A stretch of 33,446 nt of DNA from Paenibacillus ehimensis NBRC 15659 (GTDB lineage Bacteria > Bacillota > Bacilli > Paenibacillales > NBRC-103111). Positions 23,776-31,577 of this stretch are shown here, piece by piece (the stretch's first letter is position 1; each line of letters starts with the position of its first letter). The notes beneath the pieces were generated by a model. That model saw only the letters and a program-made list of their open reading frames with translations. It was not told the DNA's origin and did not search any database. The stretch is from NCBI RefSeq assembly GCF_004000785.1, contig NZ_BILX01000071.1, positions 1 to 33,446 of the forward strand, read 5' to 3'. The translations under genes and the position numbers were made by a program.

Positions 23776-25521
23776 CTAAGCCTTAGCCCCCGCTCTGCGC
23801 TCCGCCGTCGCCTGCTCGTCGATCCGCAGACCGGTTGAGTCGGATACCAGCACAACTCCGTAATCGGCTTCCGCCGCCTGGCGAGAAACCTTCCCCTCGC
23901 GCACATCCTTGAGTACGGACTCAGCCGGGCGATCATACGGGTTTCCGTAACCGCCCGAACCCGGCGAGCAGACACGGACCAAATCCTCTTTGTTCAGCGA
24001 TATGCCGGAGATTTTCGATCCCAGCCGCTCGGGCTCGCCTCCGTTCAAAGACACCCAGAAGCTGCCCGGGCTCCCGCTCTTGCCGCCCTCCAAGCCCCAT
24101 GGCGCGAACTTGTGACGGTCTCCCAGACCCGTATAGCTCATCCCGTCGCTCAAGATACGGAAGTCTCTTTGAATACCGAGGCCTCCCCTGAACCGCCCGG
24201 CTCCGCCCGAATCGGTCCTGAGCTGATACCGTTCCACCAGGACCGGGTATTCCCTTTCCAATGCCTCTACGGGCAGGTTCGACGTATTGGTCATATGCAC
24301 CTGAACGCCGCTGAGCCCGTCCCCCCGGGAGTGTGCCCCCGCGCCTCCGGCAATCGTTTCCAGATAAACGAAATAGTTGCCGGTTTTCGGGTTCGTGCCG
24401 GAGAAAATAGCCGAGGTCACGACGCTGTTGCAAGCCGCCAGGACGCGGTCGGGCGCTACTTGAGCCAACGCGCCCAGGATCACGTCCACAACCCTCTGGG
24501 CCGTATCGATCCGCTGCCCTACCGGAACAGGCAGCTTGCAGTTGACGATCGTCCCTTCCGGCGCCGTCACTTGAAGCGCCCGGTATATCCCGTGATTGGC
24601 AAAGATCGATTGTCCGGCCACGGCTTTGAAGCAGTAGAAGGCCGTGGTCAGCAGCCCCGAATACGTCATGTTCAGCGGTCCGGGCACCTGCGGGCTCGTT
24701 CCCGTAAAATCCACCTTGGCCGTACCGTCTTCGATCGTGATCGCAGCCCGAATCGGGATCGGGGTATCCGAATTCGCCCCCGCGTCGTCCAAATAGTCTT
24801 CGAACGTATAGGTTCCCTCCGGCAGCGTACGGATTCCCGCGCGCATCAGCTGCTCCGCATAATCGAGCAGCGCATCGGTGCATTCCGCGAAATAATCCGG
24901 CCCGTATTTCCGAACGACCTCCGCCATCCGTTTGGTCCCGGCAATGTTCGAGGCGATCTGCGCATCCAGGTCCCCGCTCCGTTCCACCGGGGTCCGCGTA
25001 TTCAGAATAATGTAATCGTACGTCTCCTGAACGAGCTCGCCCGCCCGGCAAATCCGCCCCAGCGGAATCCGCAGCCCTTCCTGGTAAATGTTATCCGAAT
25101 GCGCCGACACGCTCCCCGGCACCATTCCGCCAATGTCGGAATGATGCGCGATGTTCGCTACGAACGCCACCAGCCGGTCCCCGAGAAAGACGGGCGATAC
25201 CATGGTGATGTCCGGCAGATGTGTCCCGCCCCCCGCATACGGATCGTTGGTGACAAACATATCGCCCGGACGAAGCGATTGGACGGGAAACTTTTTCAAT
25301 ACCTCGCCGACCACGCCGAGCATCGACCCCAGATGCATCGGCACGTATTCCGCTTGTGCGATCATGCGCCCCTTGGCGTCGAACAGGGCCGTCGAACAGT
25401 CTTTTCGCTCTTTAATATTGGTGGAGTAGGCGGTTTTCACCAACGTCACGCCCATTTCCTCCGCAACGGAAAGCAGCAGGTTGCCGACGATTTCCAGCGT
25501 AATGGGATCTATCCGTTTCAT
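23776..25521 (-). CDS. hyuB: Hydantoinase/oxoprolinase B-type subunit (HyuB family)
   Basis: A 581-residue subunit of ATP-dependent hydantoinase/5-oxoprolinase/acetone-carboxylase-type enzymes. Conserved parts include DPITLEIVGNLL at the N-terminus, the metal-site segments NDPYAGGGTHLPD (92-104) and AHHSDIGG (125-132), SDNIYQEGLRIP (142-153), and the glycine-rich C-terminal region GGAGRFRGGLGI. Such proteins hydrolyse the ring amide after the A subunit has activated it with ATP. The ATG overlaps the hyuA stop by four bases (ATGA). Whether the ring opened is a hydantoin, 5-oxoproline or a glycated lactam cannot be read from sequence. Full length, with no frame damage seen. Confidence 0.93.
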   Translation of the reverse strand: MKRIDPITLEIVGNLLLSVAEEMGVTLVKTAYSTNIKERKDCSTALFDAKGRMIAQAEYVPMHLGSMLGVVGEVLKKFPVQSLRPGDMFVTNDPYAGGGTHLPDITMVSPVFLGDRLVAFVANIAHHSDIGGMVPGSVSAHSDNIYQEGLRIPLGRICRAGELVQETYDYIILNTRTPVERSGDLDAQIASNIAGTKRMAEVVRKYGPDYFAECTDALLDYAEQLMRAGIRTLPEGTYTFEDYLDDAGANSDTPIPIRAAITIEDGTAKVDFTGTSPQVPGPLNMTYSGLLTTAFYCFKAVAGQSIFANHGIYRALQVTAPEGTIVNCKLPVPVGQRIDTAQRVVDVILGALAQVAPDRVLAACNSVVTSAIFSGTNPKTGNYFVYLETIAGGAGAHSRGDGLSGVQVHMTNTSNLPVEALEREYPVLVERYQLRTDSGGAGRFRGGLGIQRDFRILSDGMSYTGLGDRHKFAPWGLEGGKSGSPGSFWVSLNGGEPERLGSKISGISLNKEDLVRVCSPGSGGYGNPYDRPAESVLKDVREGKVSRQAAEADYGVVLVSDSTGLRIDEQATAERRAGAKA

Positions 25522-27593
25522 CGTTGTTCCTCCTCGCCAAAGGTATGAATCACCAGATTGCGGTACGGGTCCACACCTGCGGTTTGCCCCGGCAGAATCA
25601 GAATGGTGGAGTCCATCTGCTCGATAATGGCCGGACCCGCAAGGCGGTCGCCGGGAACCAGCTCGCTGCGTTGATAAATGGGCGTATCGTAATACCCCGG
25701 ACGATCCGTCTCCGCGAAGTAAACTTCCCGGCGCGAGGTCGGCTGTACGGACCGGCTGCCGCTCTCCTCCGTCCGGCGCAGCGCCGCCTTGGGCAGCTCG
25801 CCGAGAGCCGTGACGCGATAGTTCACGAATTCGATAACCCCCGACCGGTTGGAGTAGCCGTAGTGTTTCTCATGCTGTTCATGGAACCGCGTCAGGATCC
25901 CCTGCACCCCATCGTCCGTCAGCTCGGACCATTCGACAGGCAGGGTCAATTCGTAATTTTGCCCCTTGAAGCGCAAATCCAACCCCAGCACATACCGGCG
26001 CTTCGGCTCCGGAATGCCTTCCTTCTCCAGCATGGCCGCCCCTTCTTGCATCATGGCGGAAAACAATCCGCGAATCGTCTCCATGCTGCCGCCGGTGGAT
26101 TCGAGCAGCATCGAACGTACATAGTCGGAACGGACGTCGGTCACCAAGAGGCCGAGGGAGCAGAAGGTGCCCGGGGACGGCGGAACCAGTATCCTTGGGA
26201 TGCCGAGCTCACGGGCTAGGGCTCCGCAATGCAGACCGCCTCCGCCCCCGAAGGAAACGAGCGTAAATTCCCTTGGATCGTAGCCCTTCTCGACGGAAAT
26301 GAGGCGGATCGCCCGCGTCATGTTGGCATTCACGACAGTGAGGATGCCCATGGTCGCCTCCAGCAGCGACAGGCCCGTCCGGACGCAAAGATGCTCCTGC
26401 ACGGCCCGCTTCGACGCTTCCACATCGAGCGTCATTCTGCCGCCAAGAATGCCGTCCGGATTCAAGCGCCCGAGAATAGCGTTGGCGTCGGTTACGGTCG
26501 GACGGGTTCCTCCCCTCCCGTAAGCCGCCGGCCCGGGCATCGATCCGGCGCTTTCCGGTCCGACCTTTAGCGCGCCGCCTGCATCCAGCCAGGCAATCGA
26601 TCCGCCGCCGGCGCCGCATGCGTGGATGTCCAGCATCGGAATGCGGGCGGGGAACCCTTCGACTTCCCGTTCCATCGAAATTTTCGGCTCGCCGTTTTCG
26701 ATCAGGCTAAAATCCGCCGAAGTGCCCCCCATATCGAACGTAATCATATTTTTGTAACCGGTCAGCTCGGCCAGATGAGAAGCCGCCACGACCCCGGCCG
26801 CCGGTCCGGAAACCGCCGTGCGCACCGGATTCGATACCGATTCCTGGATCGAAATGATGCCTCCGTTCGACTGCGTAATGTACGGATCGACCGGAATTCC
26901 CGCCTTGCGGACAGATTGCTGGAAATTTTCCATATAGCGCTGCATCACCGGACCAAGGTAAGCGTTCAAAGCCGTCGTGCTGAGCCGGGCGTATTCCCTG
27001 AATTCGGGAACCACCTGATGGGAAGCCGAAACGTAGGCCTCCGGGAATTGACGGCGAATCTCCTCAACCGCCTGCTTCTCGTGCTCCGGGTTCAGATAGG
27101 AGAACAGGAAGCATACCGCGATCGCCTGCACGCCTTCCTGCTTCAATCGTTCAATTGCTTCCCGCAGCCTGTCCGGGTCCAGCGGCTTGCGAACGCTGCC
27201 GTCCGCATACAGACGCTCGTCAACTTCCAAGCGCAGATGACCGGGTATAACCTGCTCGGGCTTTTCCTTGAAAAAATCATACAGACCGGGACGTGTCTGA
27301 CGTCCGATTTCGAGCAAATCGCGAAACCCTTCGGTGACAAGCAGTCCTGTCAGCGCCCCCTTCCTCTCGATCAGCGAATTGGTCGCCACTGTCGTGCCGT
27401 GGGCCAGGTACCGGACCTCCGACACCGAAACTCCGTTCAGCTCAAGAATTTGCTCGACGCCGTTCATGATGGCCCGGGACGGATCATCCGGCGTGGAGGG
27501 AACTTTGTGGTTTAAGATCTCTCCCGAGCGGGTGTCGACCAATGTTACATCGGTGAAGGTTCCACCGACATCTACTCCGACTATATAACGCAT
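25518..27593 (-). CDS. hyuA: Hydantoinase/oxoprolinase A-type ATPase subunit (HyuA family)
   Basis: A 691-residue ASKHA-fold ATPase. VGVDVGGTFTDVTLVD (5-20) is the N-terminal phosphate loop, HGTTVATN (65-72) and SGPAAGV (262-268) are family landmarks, FDMGGTSADFSLI (286-298) is the second phosphate loop, CGAGGGSI (326-333) follows, and SFGGGGGLHCG (447-457) lies in the adenosine region. It activates the ring carbonyl by phosphorylation for hydrolysis by HyuB. The start was set to ATG at 27593, six bases after GAGGAGG. First gene of a four-gene operon (hyuA-hyuB-frlD-frlB). Confidence 0.94.
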   Translation of the reverse strand: MRYIVGVDVGGTFTDVTLVDTRSGEILNHKVPSTPDDPSRAIMNGVEQILELNGVSVSEVRYLAHGTTVATNSLIERKGALTGLLVTEGFRDLLEIGRQTRPGLYDFFKEKPEQVIPGHLRLEVDERLYADGSVRKPLDPDRLREAIERLKQEGVQAIAVCFLFSYLNPEHEKQAVEEIRRQFPEAYVSASHQVVPEFREYARLSTTALNAYLGPVMQRYMENFQQSVRKAGIPVDPYITQSNGGIISIQESVSNPVRTAVSGPAAGVVAASHLAELTGYKNMITFDMGGTSADFSLIENGEPKISMEREVEGFPARIPMLDIHACGAGGGSIAWLDAGGALKVGPESAGSMPGPAAYGRGGTRPTVTDANAILGRLNPDGILGGRMTLDVEASKRAVQEHLCVRTGLSLLEATMGILTVVNANMTRAIRLISVEKGYDPREFTLVSFGGGGGLHCGALARELGIPRILVPPSPGTFCSLGLLVTDVRSDYVRSMLLESTGGSMETIRGLFSAMMQEGAAMLEKEGIPEPKRRYVLGLDLRFKGQNYELTLPVEWSELTDDGVQGILTRFHEQHEKHYGYSNRSGVIEFVNYRVTALGELPKAALRRTEESGSRSVQPTSRREVYFAETDRPGYYDTPIYQRSELVPGDRLAGPAIIEQMDSTILILPGQTAGVDPYRNLVIHTFGEEEQR

Positions 27594-27672
27594 GCTTTTC
27601 CTCCTCATCCGCATTGGAATCATACTGGAAAGTCAACCGTCCGTCTTTCTTACACCAATTGATAGAGGGTTA

Positions 27673-27680
27673 CCCCCCCC
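27673..27680. repeat. Eight-base C/G homopolymer in hyuA leader
   Basis: A run of eight C on the plus strand (eight G in the hyuA leader) followed by five T, about 80 bases upstream of the hyuA start. It lies between the probable +1 and the ribosome site. Confidence 0.6.
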
Positions 27681-27711
27681 TTTTTGTCCGCCTCACCCTC
27701 CGGTTGTTCGG

Positions 27712-27739
27712 TGTAATGTATTGTTACAAGTGAATTATA
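27712..27739 (-). promoter_or_regulatory. hyuA-frl promoter with operator-like dyad
   Basis: On the minus strand a TATAAT element (27739-27734) is followed by an imperfect dyad with arms TGTAA (27712-27716) and TTACA (27724-27728) that would cover the transcription start. The -35 position (TGGTTT) is poor. This fits a promoter needing activation, or one blocked by a GntR-like repressor; the identity of the regulator is inference. Confidence 0.4.
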
Positions 27740-27940
27740 TAAGCCCGGTTTCCGGCAAACCATGGAATATCGTACTCATTACTTGTCAAATCGTCTCCTC
27801 ATTTTCGGACGTCTTTGCGCTCGTCCGGCATGACGGCCTTAAACCGGGTTAGACAAAAAGCAAAAGAAAGAAAAATATCATAGTTGAAGCGATAGAGTAC
27901 AATTTTTCATGGACCACACCCTCGTGTCATGTTAGTTAAC
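27740..27940. other. Non-coding stretch upstream of hyuA
   Basis: With the leader it separates hyuA (start 27593) from the iron-binding protein gene. A TTGACA hexamer reads on the minus strand near 27785 but has no -10 at a suitable distance. No supportable gene on either strand. Confidence 0.4.
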
Positions 27941-27978
27941 AAAAAAACACCCTTGCGTATCGCAAGGGCCAGAGTGTT
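27941..27978 (-). terminator. Rho-independent terminator after siderophore-binding protein gene
   Basis: Perfect 8-bp stem CCCTTGCG (27950-27957) with CGCAAGGG (27961-27968), three-base loop, then seven T on the minus strand. Outer AACAC/GTGTT bases (27946-27950 with 27974-27978) can pair further. Confidence 0.9.
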
Positions 27979-28055
27979 GAGAAAGTGGTCAACTAAGATC
28001 ATAGAGGTTACGAAGAGGAGGGAGATCCGCTTCCGGTCGCCGCAACCGTAGCCCC

Positions 28056-29009
28056 TTACCGGTTCCCCATCGCCTTCATCACTTCTTCGATCGCAATCAT
28101 TTTGCCAAGCGGCATCGGTCCGAGGATGGACGAGTCCTCAATATAATAGACTTGATTGCTTTTGGGAGCCTTCATTCCGTTCCAGATCGCGTTGTCCTTC
28201 AGCGTTTCTTTGACGCCCTTTTCAATCGGCGTAGCGTAGTTGTTGACGATAAAAATATGATCCGGGTTCATCGTCGCAAGCGTTTCGAGGGACAGGGACC
28301 CGCCCTTTTCGTTGCCCGGCACCGGCTTTAGTCCAAGCTCCTTATAAAAATCGGCGACGCGCTGCTCATTGAAGGTGATGAATTGTTTCCCGCCGTACAT
28401 TGCAAACAAGACCGTCTCCCCGCTGCGGACCGCCAGCTTCGCTTTATACTCCTTCGCCTTGCGGTCGAATTCGGTCAGGAAGGCCGCAGCCTTCTCTTCC
28501 TTCCCGATGGCCCCGGCAATCAGCTGCAGCGTCCCCTTCCAATCCTCGGTGTACGGAAAAATAACCGTCGGCGCAATTTGGCTGAGCTGGTCGTATTGAT
28601 CGGCCATATCGTTGGAGGCAATAATTAAATCCGGCTGCGACGCGAGCAGCCTCTCCATGCTCACTTCTTTGCCGAGATCGATTACGGGCTTCCCATCGAG
28701 CTTTTTCTTTAAATTCGGGAAGCTGCTCATCATCGCCATCCCTTGTGCGGCGACGGGAATTTCATCCAAGACGACCAAATCGTCGACAAAAGTGAGATAA
28801 GGCGCCGCGATTTTTACCGGCCGCTCCTTGATCACCGTTTCCCCTTTCATATGCTTGATCGTCCTCGGAAAAGAAGCTTGCGCCGCCGTCCCCTCGGGCT
28901 TAGTCTGATCCCCTGAAGCGCCGGCTCCCGGGTCGCTTGCCGTGCATCCGGCCATCATTCCGGCGATCGCAATCAGTAGCAGAAGCGATAACCAGACTCG
29001 TCTGTGCAT
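28056..29009 (-). CDS. Iron-siderophore binding lipoprotein (FecB/FhuD type)
   Basis: A 317-residue binding protein. The lipoprotein signal ends in GMMAGC (Cys22). The TroA/FecB fold is recognisable by ERPVKIAAPYLTFVDDLVVLDEIPVAA (about 62-88), the mid-protein LLASQPDLIIAS and the C-terminal NDNAIWNGMKAPKSNQVYYI-like segment. It captures a ferric siderophore outside the membrane. The ATG at 29009 follows AGGAGGG by eight bases, and a strong Fur box lies 63 bases upstream. No permease or ATPase gene is next to it, so it must share a permease encoded elsewhere. Confidence 0.92.
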   Translation of the reverse strand: MHRRVWLSLLLLIAIAGMMAGCTASDPGAGASGDQTKPEGTAAQASFPRTIKHMKGETVIKERPVKIAAPYLTFVDDLVVLDEIPVAAQGMAMMSSFPNLKKKLDGKPVIDLGKEVSMERLLASQPDLIIASNDMADQYDQLSQIAPTVIFPYTEDWKGTLQLIAGAIGKEEKAAAFLTEFDRKAKEYKAKLAVRSGETVLFAMYGGKQFITFNEQRVADFYKELGLKPVPGNEKGGSLSLETLATMNPDHIFIVNNYATPIEKGVKETLKDNAIWNGMKAPKSNQVYYIEDSSILGPMPLGKMIAIEEVMKAMGNR

Positions 29010-29071
29010 GTTTTTGGCCCTCCTTTGTGTTTTGCCGCCGGTCCTTGCGGGGCTTGTACCCTTGATTAATT

Positions 29072-29090
29072 GATAACGATACTCATTATC
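29072..29090. promoter_or_regulatory. Fur box of siderophore-binding protein gene
   Basis: The 19-base site GATAACGATACTCATTATC matches the Fur consensus GATAATGATAATCATTATC at 17 of 19 positions, between the AraC gene and the binding-protein gene. It implies derepression under iron starvation. Confidence 0.85.
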
Positions 29091-29177
29091 AACAAATGGT
29101 ATGCTACCGTATCATGGTCCGCTCATCCACCCCTGCACGGATTTTTTCTGCGGTTGCCGGGATTTTTAATGCGCAGC

Positions 29178-29207
29178 AAAAACCGCCAAAGGAATTTCCT
29201 CTGGCGG
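29178..29207 (-). terminator. Rho-independent terminator after AraC gene
   Basis: Arms CCGCCAAAGGAA (29183-29194) and TTCCTCTGGCGG (29196-29207) with one mismatch, followed on the minus strand by TTTTTG. It separates the AraC gene from the binding-protein promoter. Confidence 0.88.
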
Positions 29208-29225
29208 TCAGACGCGGAAGGCCCG

Positions 29226-30212
29226 TTATTTGCGGACGAGCTCGCCGGGATTGAACCCGTATTTCTCGCGGAACACTTCGGCAAAATGGCTCGGATTCGA
29301 ATAGCCGACGACGCAGGCGGCCTGATTCACGTTGACCTGCCCCTTCTGCAAGAGCAGCAGCGCTTTCTCCAGCCTCTTCTCCCGCAAATAGCCGAATACC
29401 GTATGTCCGTACACTTCCTTAAACCCGATTTTCAGCTTGAAATCGTTAAGACCGACCGTTCTGGACAGCTCCAGCAGCGAAGGCGGACTATCCATGCGGT
29501 GCAGCAGCACCTCTTGGGCCTGGCGAATTTTCTCCAGATCGTTCTTGCTCAGCTTCGACCGGATATGCTTATCGTCGGGCTCGCGGTCCCACAGCAGCGT
29601 ATGAAACGACAGGGAAAGCAGCTCCAGCGCCTTGCTTTCCATATAAATTTTGCGTGTCCCGTTCGAGTAGGAGGCATCCAGCATCTGCTGCAGGATGACG
29701 GAAGCCGCAGGCTCGATCGCCTGCTCGAAGAGACGGAACGGACTTCGATCGACCAGCTTGGCAAAATCGACGGCGCGCTTTCCTTCAAAATCTTCCATAA
29801 AACGGTCGAACGTCACGACAGGAATCCCAATGCCTACTGCAAGCATCGGCTGGTTCCCGACGAAGTCAAAATGCGCGTGAAACCGGTCCATCAGCTGCAG
29901 CGTGCAGCGGTTCGAGCGAAATTCGTGTCTCCTGCCGGAGATATGAAGCTCCCGCTTCCCTTGCAGGCAAAAGCTAAGCTCGACCATCGCCGAATCCGTG
30001 CGCAGCTGAAATTGACGGTTCCGCGACAGCGTATAATCCGAAATGACGATCTCCAGATCCGGTCGCGGCACGAACCGGCGCAGCGCACCTTCTCCGGCAT
30101 GCCGCGGCACGGGCAGCTGCTCGGTCCGGTCCGCATAACGGCGTGACAATTGAAAGCCGTCGAAAAACGCATTGTAGATTTGATGAAAATCCGCAGCTAT
30201 CATCGGCAGCAC
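29226..30212 (-). CDS. AraC-family regulator of iron/siderophore genes (PchR-like)
   Basis: A regulator of 325-328 residues. The N-terminal two thirds resemble the ligand domain of PchR-type siderophore regulators (RTDSAMVELSFCLQGKRELHISGR, then YMESKALELLSLSF). The C-terminal AraC HTH spans about 225-325 (PSLLELSRTVGLNDFKLKIGF, then VNQAACVVGYSNPSHFAEVF, ending in GFNPGELVRK). The start is GTG at 30212 (GAGAGG upstream) or ATG at 30203 (AAGGTG upstream). A Fur-like palindrome lies just before it. It probably activates the neighbouring binding-protein or MFS gene when a ferric siderophore binds; this is inferred from neighbours and family. Confidence 0.88.
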   Translation of the reverse strand: MLPMIAADFHQIYNAFFDGFQLSRRYADRTEQLPVPRHAGEGALRRFVPRPDLEIVISDYTLSRNRQFQLRTDSAMVELSFCLQGKRELHISGRRHEFRSNRCTLQLMDRFHAHFDFVGNQPMLAVGIGIPVVTFDRFMEDFEGKRAVDFAKLVDRSPFRLFEQAIEPAASVILQQMLDASYSNGTRKIYMESKALELLSLSFHTLLWDREPDDKHIRSKLSKNDLEKIRQAQEVLLHRMDSPPSLLELSRTVGLNDFKLKIGFKEVYGHTVFGYLREKRLEKALLLLQKGQVNVNQAACVVGYSNPSHFAEVFREKYGFNPGELVRK

Positions 30213-30248
30213 CTTAATCCTCTCACTCGGTTGTCGTTCATCCTCCTC

Positions 30249-30273
30249 TCAAATGATAATAATTCTCATTTGA
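30249..30273. promoter_or_regulatory. Fur-like palindrome before AraC gene
   Basis: Perfect 8-bp arms TCAAATGA (30249-30256) and TCATTTGA (30266-30273) with a nine-base spacer containing GATAATAATTCTCAT, close to the Fur pattern. It abuts the MFS stop codon at 30274 and lies 37 bases before the AraC start. Confidence 0.55.
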
Positions 30274-31458
30274 TTAGTCAACCACGGCCTGCCGTTTCCC
30301 CTGAATTCCCCGGCCGCTCCACACGTAGCCCGTGAGCAGTGCAAGCACCAGGATCAAGAGCCAGAACGGCGTTTCCGGGCTAATCCGGTACAGGAACGTG
30401 CCGGTCAACGGGCCGAGAAGCGATCCGATCCCGATGGCTGCGGCGATCAACCCTGCGGCAGCGCCCTGTTCATGGTTGGCTACGGCCAAGGAAGCTCCCG
30501 AGGTGAAGCCGGGAATCGCCAGCCCCACACCGATCCCCATCAGGGCGAAAGCGGCAAAGAACGGGGCGATATGGCTGAAGCTTACGAGCAGCACAAGACC
30601 GATCGTGAAGACCGGGACGCCGAATTGCAGTAATTTCAAGGGAGTCAGCCGGTTTTTGCGGACAACCGTGAACTGGACCAGCGCCATCATGAAGCCGATG
30701 CAGAACAGAGCTGCGCCGACGGCTTGCGCCGTTTCGGTCGCCGACAAGCCAAGCTTATCCTGAAAATAAAATCCGGCGGTCACCTGCGTCTGGATCAACG
30801 CCATCATGACGATCATCGCGACCGCAAGGTAAGGAAGTATTTCTTTGCGCAGCGTTTTTTTCTGCCGGCCGTGAGCCTGCGGCTTGGAATTCGCCATGCC
30901 GAAGGCGACCCAGAGCATGACGAGCAAAGGCAGAGCCGCCGCGAGATAGATCGGGGCCAGCAGACTCAGGGCGGTCAGCAGCGCGCCGACCGCAGGACCG
31001 ACGACAAGACCGAGGCCGTTGGCAGCGCCGATCAACGACATGCCGGCGGCGCGGTCCTTCTCCGTCGTAATATCCGCCATATACGCTTGACTGGACGACA
31101 GGACGGCCGGAAACGCGGCTCCCAGCAGCAGGCGCGAGATAAGCAGCAGCGTAAACAATACGGCTGGCTGGAACTTTCCGTCCAGGCCTTGCTCGGTCAC
31201 CGCGACGAACATGCCGAAGCTGGCGACCATTCCCGTCAGGCCGATCAGCAGAACCGGCTTGCGTCCGATGCGGTCGCTCCAGCTTCCCCAGAACGCCGAA
31301 GTGAGCAGCACCATGAACGAGGAAGCCGCTACAATCCAGCCGGCATCGGTTTCCGAAAGTCCGAGCTCGCGGATTAGCGGAGCGACGAGCGGATTGAGAA
31401 TGCCAAGACCGACATAACCGATCAGGACCGAAGTAAAAATAATGGATTTTGCACGCAT
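30274..31458 (-). CDS. MFS transporter in iron module, possible siderophore exporter
   Basis: A 394-residue protein with about twelve membrane helices. The loop motif reads WGSWSDRIGRKPVLLIG (about 58-74); the second-half counterpart is weak. The start was set to ATG at 31458 behind GGAGG; the longer frame from 31542 includes the promoter. The family holds drug pumps and siderophore exporters such as those for bacillibactin. The position directly ahead of a Fur-like site and an iron-type AraC gene makes siderophore export the best guess, but a plain multidrug pump is not excluded. Confidence 0.82.
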   Translation of the reverse strand: MRAKSIIFTSVLIGYVGLGILNPLVAPLIRELGLSETDAGWIVAASSFMVLLTSAFWGSWSDRIGRKPVLLIGLTGMVASFGMFVAVTEQGLDGKFQPAVLFTLLLISRLLLGAAFPAVLSSSQAYMADITTEKDRAAGMSLIGAANGLGLVVGPAVGALLTALSLLAPIYLAAALPLLVMLWVAFGMANSKPQAHGRQKKTLRKEILPYLAVAMIVMMALIQTQVTAGFYFQDKLGLSATETAQAVGAALFCIGFMMALVQFTVVRKNRLTPLKLLQFGVPVFTIGLVLLVSFSHIAPFFAAFALMGIGVGLAIPGFTSGASLAVANHEQGAAAGLIAAAIGIGSLLGPLTGTFLYRISPETPFWLLILVLALLTGYVWSGRGIQGKRQAVVD

Positions 31459-31488
31459 TTCACGATTCCTCCCTCCGTTTCGTTTCCT

Positions 31489-31517
31489 ATTGTAGAGGGA
31501 ACGGAACCCGGTGTCCG
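31489..31517 (-). promoter_or_regulatory. Sigma-A-type promoter of MFS gene
   Basis: On the minus strand CGGACA (31517-31512), a 17-base spacer and TACAAT (31494-31489), 31 bases ahead of the start codon. No Fur box overlaps it. Confidence 0.5.
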
Positions 31518-31577
31518 CCTTCCTGCGGAGCGCGCCGAACACTGGAGGGATTTTTTCTTTTGCTTAATCCACGTCTC

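Noticed and set aside
21881..23779. A 632-codon plus-strand open frame opposite frlB and frlD
   Set aside because: It is antisense to two genes with strong family motifs, has no ribosome site and shows the Arg/Gln/His-rich look of a mirror frame in GC-rich DNA.
24112..25548. A 478-codon plus-strand open frame opposite hyuB
   Set aside because: It is the mirror of a well-conserved gene, with a composition dominated by Arg, His and Pro and no family motif or ribosome site.
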